Source of the DNA: Flavobacterium agri
Lineage (GTDB): Bacteria > Bacteroidota > Bacteroidia > Flavobacteriales > Flavobacteriaceae
DNA length: 64,000 nucleotides
Assembly: GCF_013401995.1 (NCBI RefSeq)
Contig: NZ_JACBJI010000007.1
Span: 62,864 to 126,863 of the forward strand
Reading direction: 5' to 3'
Below the pieces are notes generated by a model. The model made no database searches and was not told the origin of the DNA. It worked only from the letters and a program-made list of their open reading frames with translations. Made by a program: the position numbers and the translations under genes. This document shows positions 59,891 to 64,000 of this stretch, piece after piece; the stretch's first letter is position 1; the number at the start of each line of letters is the position of its first letter.

Positions 59891-61114
59891 ATGAAGAAAA
59901 TTACCTGCTTGTTCCTGATTTTCGTCGGATTGTCGGTTTCGGCCCAAATCAAGGTCGGACGTACCGACAACGACAACGACCTCAAACTTTCGACGCTTCC
60001 GTATTACAACTTCGGAAAAGGCGTCGGGCTTACGTCTCCCGACAGTATTTTCCAACTCAATATCCGTTTCAGGATCCAGAATCGCGTCACGTATTACGAC
60101 AACGAAGACCAGGATCCGGCATACGATGGTCAAATCAGACGTTTGCGTTTGCGTTTTGACGGATACGTGGGGAATCCGAAATTCCTGTATGCGATCCAAT
60201 TGTCGTTCGCGCCAGGTGATACGGGCGAAATCCGCGAAGGCGAAAACCTCAATATCATTCGCGATGCGGTAGTGTATTATCGTCCGAATGCGAGCTGGAA
60301 CATCAGTTTCGGGCAAACCAAACTTCCGGGTAACCGCCAGCGCGTGAATTCTTCGGGAGGCTTGCAGCTCACCGACCGTTCGATCAACAACGCGAGGTTC
60401 ACGATCGACCGCGATTTCGGGTTCCAGGTACATCACCTTAACGAATACAAAGAAAAATTCTCGTACAATTTCAAAGGCGCGATTTCTACAGGCGAAGGCC
60501 GAAACGTGACCGGAAATGCCGACGACGGCGTTGCGCTTACCGGAAAAGCCGAAATTTTCCCGCTTGGCGCTTTCACCAAAGACGGTAGTTACTTCGAAGG
60601 CGATCTGATGCGCGAGAAAAAACCGAAGCTTATGTTTTCGGGAGCTTACCAACAAAACAACCAGGCCAGACGTACAGGCGGACAATTGGGAGAAGATCTT
60701 TTCGAACAACGCACGATGAAAACGCTTTTGCTCGACGCCATGTTCAAATATAACGGATGGGCGGCTATGGCAGCGTATATGCAGCGCGTCACGCCAAAAG
60801 ATCCGATCACGGTGAATCCCGAAGACGCGACCGATATCCAATATGTGTACACCGGACACGGTTTCGATTACCAGTTGAGTTATCTTTTCCCGTCGAATTA
60901 CGAGCTTATCGGACGTTTCTCGACACTCAAGCCGAACGACGAGATTTTTTCGTTAACGCCTAAACAAAAGGAGTTTTCATTCGGTCTGACCAAGTACATT
61001 TGGGAGCATACGTTCAAGTTGCAAGGCGAACTTACGTACGATATTCTGGATTATATCGACGGGACGCAGCGCAACAACTGGTACGTTCGCTTTCAGGTCG
61101 AAATGGGAATCTGA
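59891..61114 (+). CDS. Phosphate-selective porin O/P-like outer-membrane protein
   Basis: 407 residues from the ATG at 59891; signal peptide KKITCLFLIFVGLSVSAQ. The barrel strands follow the OprO/OprP family: LNIRFRIQNRVTYYDNEDQ, RLRLRFDGYVGNPKFLYAIQL, NIIRDAVVYYRPNASWNISFGQTKLPGNRQR (in parts), SSGGLQLTDRS, ending NNWYVRFQVEMGI. It would pass phosphate, polyphosphate or other anions through the outer membrane. No pho-box search was possible. Stands alone between prmA and a small secreted protein gene. Confidence 0.85.
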   Translation: MKKITCLFLIFVGLSVSAQIKVGRTDNDNDLKLSTLPYYNFGKGVGLTSPDSIFQLNIRFRIQNRVTYYDNEDQDPAYDGQIRRLRLRFDGYVGNPKFLYAIQLSFAPGDTGEIREGENLNIIRDAVVYYRPNASWNISFGQTKLPGNRQRVNSSGGLQLTDRSINNARFTIDRDFGFQVHHLNEYKEKFSYNFKGAISTGEGRNVTGNADDGVALTGKAEIFPLGAFTKDGSYFEGDLMREKKPKLMFSGAYQQNNQARRTGGQLGEDLFEQRTMKTLLLDAMFKYNGWAAMAAYMQRVTPKDPITVNPEDATDIQYVYTGHGFDYQLSYLFPSNYELIGRFSTLKPNDEIFSLTPKQKEFSFGLTKYIWEHTFKLQGELTYDILDYIDGTQRNNWYVRFQVEMGI

Positions 61115-61178
61115 TTATTATTTATTGTCATTATTCATTTTTTATTCCCAACGGGACGAATAAATAATTAAGAATAAA

Positions 61179-61604
61179 TTACTCGGGGAATTCGAGTTTA
61201 AACACAAAAATCTTCATATAACGCTCATCGTTCGCTTCATACGAATAGGTGAGCGTTTTCTTTTCCACGTTAAGCACGATGCGGCTTTTGAGGATTTTGG
61301 AGCGCAACGACCACGTACTTTCGCCGTTTTCAGACTTGGTGTATCCGGTGATGTTGCCGTGGAAAAGCCGCGTCTTTCCGTCATCGGTCATACAAATCAC
61401 GGCATAGCCGCTGTTCTTGTTGACCTGTTCGCGGATGTCGATCAACGAATGTTCTTCTTCGTTGTCCTTGAGTTCATACGATTGGGTTTTCTCATTCCAC
61501 ATAAAGAATTGTCGGGAACTCGAGGTGTAGCGCAATTGGGTGTCGGTTTGCGCGAAGGCAAAATTGCACAAGAATGCCAAAGCAAGCGCAAGTAAATGTT
61601 TCAT
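61179..61604 (-). CDS. Small secreted protein, unknown function
   Basis: 141 residues with signal peptide MKHLLALALAFLCNFAFAQ. The mature chain reads TQLRYTSSSRQFFMWNEKTQ and contains MTDDGKTRLFHGNITGYTK and a C-terminal MKIFVFKLEFPE; mostly beta. No family recognised. Convergent with the porin gene and with its own promoter box upstream. Confidence 0.7.
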   Translation of the reverse strand: MKHLLALALAFLCNFAFAQTDTQLRYTSSSRQFFMWNEKTQSYELKDNEEEHSLIDIREQVNKNSGYAVICMTDDGKTRLFHGNITGYTKSENGESTWSLRSKILKSRIVLNVEKKTLTYSYEANDERYMKIFVFKLEFPE

Positions 61605-61646
61605 TTTCAGATTTTAGGGACGGCAACCTAAACGCCAATACCTTAC

Positions 61647-61654
61647 CAAAAGTA
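61647..61654 (-). promoter_or_regulatory. -7 box TACTTTTG before the small secreted protein gene
   Basis: TAnnTTTG match 43 bases upstream of 61604, within the short gap after the TPR lipoprotein gene. Confidence 0.45.
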
Positions 61655-61671
61655 TAAAAGAAAAAGTTAAA

Positions 61672-62322
61672 TTACTGATCCTTACAAGATGACAGTTCGT
61701 GTTCCAGCGCATGGATACGCGTCTTAAAGCTCGAAAACTGGTGGATTACGGGCTTGGCTTTCTTGAAACTTTTTTCGGCCGCATCGCAATTCCCTTGTTT
61801 GATTTGCGCTTTTGTCATGTTGTAGTAGGCCATGTAATATGTCTTTTCGTCTGTGGTTTGCGCCAAAGTATACTTGGAAATGATGATGCACTTGTCGTAT
61901 TCCCCATTGAGGTAGTAACTGCGGCCCAAGTGTACGCCCGCGTTGAGATGGATGGAATCCGAAACGATATGCGAACGGTTGTAATATCCGACGGCATCGT
62001 TGAAATTCCCCGAAGCATACGCTAAATTCCCCAAACAAGTGAGGACCATCGCATTTTCGGGCTCAATTTTCAACGATTCGTGGAAAAGTTTTTTGGCACG
62101 GATGAAATCGCCTTTTTCACTAAGGCTTTTTGCTTTCTCGAACAGCTTTTTCGCCTTTTCACTGTTGAATTTGGTGCGTTGGTGGTAATGGTAAAGGCCG
62201 TGGCGTTTTTCCTCGCTCGAGAGCAAGTGTTGCGTGTCATCGGTTTCGGCCTTGTTGCCTATACAACAATAACTTGAAACACTTAAAACGATCAAACTAA
62301 AAAACGCGACGGCCTTTCTCAT
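61672..62322 (-). CDS. TPR-repeat lipoprotein
   Basis: 216 residues; lipobox-like SSYCC near residue 20. Tandem TPR motifs are clear (AKKLFHESLKIEPENAMVLT; GNLAYASGNFNDAVGYYNRS; LGRSYYLNGEYDKCIIIS). Probably a periplasmic scaffold. Its start is one base after the tpiA stop, so it rides the same transcript. Confidence 0.8.
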   Translation of the reverse strand: MRKAVAFFSLIVLSVSSYCCIGNKAETDDTQHLLSSEEKRHGLYHYHQRTKFNSEKAKKLFEKAKSLSEKGDFIRAKKLFHESLKIEPENAMVLTCLGNLAYASGNFNDAVGYYNRSHIVSDSIHLNAGVHLGRSYYLNGEYDKCIIISKYTLAQTTDEKTYYMAYYNMTKAQIKQGNCDAAEKSFKKAKPVIHQFSSFKTRIHALEHELSSCKDQ

Positions 62323-62323
62323 G

Positions 62324-63076
62324 TCATATTGCGGATGCTATGGCTGCGAAATCGTCGGCTTTCAGGGAAGCACCCCCGATAAGACCTCCGTCAACGTCTG
62401 GTTTTGAAAAGATTTCTTTTGCGTTTTCAGGCTTGACGCTGCCTCCGTAAAGGATAGAAACATCATCGGCCACGTTATTTCCGAATTGGTTTCGAACGAC
62501 ATCGCGTATGAACTGGTGCATTTCCTGCGCTTGTTCGGGAGTTGCCGTTTCGCCCGTTCCTATAGCCCAAACCGGTTCGTACGCCAATACGATACGCTCC
62601 CAGTCTTTGGCTTGCACATGGAACAATCCGTCGCGCAATTGGTTTTCGACGATGTTGAAGTGTTTGCCGTCTTTGCGGTCTTTCAATTCTTCTCCGAAAC
62701 AAAAAATCACGGTCATGTCGTGTTTCAGTGCCGTCGTGGTCTTATCTGCAATGAGACTGTCGGTTTCCCCGAAATAGCTGCGTCGTTCCGAATGCCCGAG
62801 TATTACCGTTTCCACGCCTACGCTTTTGAGCATGTCTGCCGAGATTTCGCCTGTAAACGCACCGGCTTCGGCCTGATGCATGTTTTGCGCTGCGACAGAG
62901 ATGTTCGTGAATTCCAGATGTTGTACGGCCGAGGCCAGGTTCACGAAAGTAGGGGCGACGATGAATTGGGCTTCTACGTCTGTCGGCAATTTATCGATCA
63001 ATGCGTTGAGCAGGTCTTCGGTCTCTTCGGCATTCTTGTGCATTTTCCAGTTGCCGGCAACAATTTTTTGTCTCAT
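62324..63076 (-). CDS. tpiA: Triosephosphate isomerase
   Basis: 250 residues, the standard length. Lysine in VAGNWKMHK near the start, catalytic His in LGHSERRSYFG, catalytic Glu in AYEPVWAIGTG and phosphate loop LYGGSVKPENAKE. Interconverts glyceraldehyde-3-phosphate and dihydroxyacetone phosphate. Its ATG overlaps the stop of the TlpA-like gene by one base, so the genes are translationally coupled. Confidence 0.97.
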   Translation of the reverse strand: MRQKIVAGNWKMHKNAEETEDLLNALIDKLPTDVEAQFIVAPTFVNLASAVQHLEFTNISVAAQNMHQAEAGAFTGEISADMLKSVGVETVILGHSERRSYFGETDSLIADKTTTALKHDMTVIFCFGEELKDRKDGKHFNIVENQLRDGLFHVQAKDWERIVLAYEPVWAIGTGETATPEQAQEMHQFIRDVVRNQFGNNVADDVSILYGGSVKPENAKEIFSKPDVDGGLIGGASLKADDFAAIASAI

Positions 63077-63573
63077 TATGATTTCAGTTGATTAAGGGTT
63101 TCCTCCATTTTGTCGAAGTCGGTCTCGATGGCGCGATACGTGACGATTTTTCCTTTTTCATCTATGATGATGTATCTCGGGATCCAATCCAGGTCTATCG
63201 CTTGCCCGAACTTGCCTTTCATGCCGTCGGTAGCCCAGTAATGATCGCCTTGAAGTTGGTGTTTTTGGATACCCGCTTCCCATTTATCTTTAGCCTTGTC
63301 CATAGAGATGAACACGTAATCGGCTTCGGGATGGTTGGCTTGCAACGCCTTGAGTTTCGGCATAGCTTTGACACAATCACCACACCACGATGCCCAAACC
63401 TCGATGATCAGGGTTTTGCCTTTGTGTTTGGCCAATATATCGTTAAGCGTGCTTGTCTGGTCGTTCAAAGTGGCGAGCGGTTCAGACAGGCTTTGTTTGG
63501 AGAATTCAGATTTTTGGGCATTAGAGTAGATCACGATCCCTGCCAATGCCAAAACTAGAAACAGCTTTTTCAT
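63076..63573 (-). CDS. TlpA-like thiol:disulfide oxidoreductase (secreted thioredoxin)
   Basis: 165 residues from the ATG at 63573, which gives signal peptide KKLFLVLALAGIVIYSNAQ; the frame is open 17 codons earlier without such a signal. Thioredoxin fold with active site WASWCGDCVKAMPKL (Cys-Gly-Asp-Cys) and the cis-Pro region IPRYIIIDEKGKIV. Periplasmic disulfide reduction or oxidation is likely. Coupled to tpiA by a one-base overlap, a gene order often seen in flavobacteria. Confidence 0.92.
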   Translation of the reverse strand: MKKLFLVLALAGIVIYSNAQKSEFSKQSLSEPLATLNDQTSTLNDILAKHKGKTLIIEVWASWCGDCVKAMPKLKALQANHPEADYVFISMDKAKDKWEAGIQKHQLQGDHYWATDGMKGKFGQAIDLDWIPRYIIIDEKGKIVTYRAIETDFDKMEETLNQLKS

Positions 63574-63599
63574 TTTTCTTGATTTTCGTGTAAAACACG

Positions 63600-63607
63600 C
63601 AAAGGTA
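63600..63607 (-). promoter_or_regulatory. -7 box TACCTTTG of the TlpA-tpiA-TPR operon
   Basis: TAnnTTTG match 27 bases upstream of the chosen start at 63573; the longer ORF start would lie upstream of it, which supports the shorter start. Confidence 0.5.
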
Positions 63608-63693
63608 ACGTCGCTAAAATACAAAGTTTCCCAAAGAAACGGTAATATTTTTGGGTACGGAAACCGTTATTTTTCGTGAAAGTTACGCTTGGA

Positions 63694-63996
63694 TTATTTT
63701 TTCGTTTCCGAATAGGAAGCGCGCCTCGATTTTTTTTCATCATCGAGGAAAACCACGCGTGATCCCGCTTTTTTGCGGCGTTCCTTCTTTTTGAGGCGGT
63801 ACAGATAGCGCACGATCAGCCCGATTCCGATAATCGAACAGGCCATAAGCAGATTGCCTGCAATGATATAGAAGGTGTTGCCTAGAATCGGGTCTTCCAT
63901 AGGGGAAATCCAATTGAGTAATATCTGGCCAAGGACAAAAATCCCGATGCAGATGGCGATTCCGCGATAAGATTTGGCTCGTTCTTCCTTAAACAT
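63694..63996 (-). CDS. Small membrane protein, unknown function
   Basis: 100 residues, two membrane helices (GIAICIGIFVLGQILLNWI and LGNTFYIIAGNLLMACSIIG, followed by GLIVRYLYRL) and a basic cytoplasmic tail KKKERRKKAGSRVVFLDDEKK. No family recognised. The start at 63996 is four bases from the window edge, so the true start could be slightly outside. Confidence 0.6.
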   Translation of the reverse strand: MFKEERAKSYRGIAICIGIFVLGQILLNWISPMEDPILGNTFYIIAGNLLMACSIIGIGLIVRYLYRLKKKERRKKAGSRVVFLDDEKKSRRASYSETKK

Positions 63997-64000
63997 ATGA

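Noticed and set aside
59774..60859. 361-codon minus-strand open frame
   Set aside because: Antisense to the phosphate-type porin and lacking any recognisable domain.

Overview
The window looks like the chromosome of a glycan-degrading member of the Bacteroidota, most likely Flavobacteriaceae or a close relative. The evidence is a SusC/SusD pair, three proteins with type IX secretion (T9SS) C-terminal sorting features, many lipoproteins and TlpA/YDG/DUF4861/DUF4199-type proteins, a tmRNA whose tag reads GESNYALAA, and recurrent TAnnTTTG promoter boxes, the -7 element of Bacteroidota. No phage, insertion sequence, CRISPR array, rRNA or tRNA was seen.

Layout. 1-194 is the 3' end of an unknown gene. 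339-7162 (minus) is a TetR-controlled RND efflux operon (adaptor, pump, outer-membrane factor) with TAAC-N3-GTTA operators, a probable 28-codon leader ORF, and a matching operator in front of a tiny secreted-peptide gene at 12959. 7467-12682 holds a CE2-like esterase with a GH3 beta-glucosidase, a lysine-rich secreted protein and a GH5 mannanase. 13270-27526 holds three T9SS-type surface proteins (one of 1824 residues with seven YDG repeats) around a minus-strand operon of GH88, GH2 and DUF4861 for uronic-acid glycans. 27673-29241 is a ring-cleaving dioxygenase/esterase pair resembling MhqO/MhqD, followed by tmRNA (29347-29741, minus). 29909-32710 has small lipoproteins and a serine hydrolase. 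32910 is a saccharopine/alanine dehydrogenase-like enzyme.

The centrepiece is 34201-50935, a polysaccharide utilisation locus: a membrane-spanning one-component regulator (beta-propeller sensor, TM helix, LuxR-type HTH), SusC, SusD, two tandem GH144-like enzymes, two GH3 beta-glucosidases and a FucP-type sugar transporter. GH144 is the endo-beta-1,2-glucanase/sophorohydrolase family, so the predicted substrate is beta-1,2-glucan. The implied order is: surface cleavage by GH144 lipoproteins, import by SusCD, periplasmic cleavage to glucose by GH3, and uptake by the MFS carrier. TACATCA elements upstream of susC are candidate regulator sites.

The right end (51158-63996) is mostly housekeeping: kdsA, a YeeE/YedE sulfur-transport pair, two GH16 endoglucanases, clpS-prmA, a phosphate-type porin, tpiA, a TlpA-like thioredoxin and small lipoproteins. 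Functional names rest on family recognition by eye. Start codons were moved inside several ORFs where a signal peptide or lipobox begins later.
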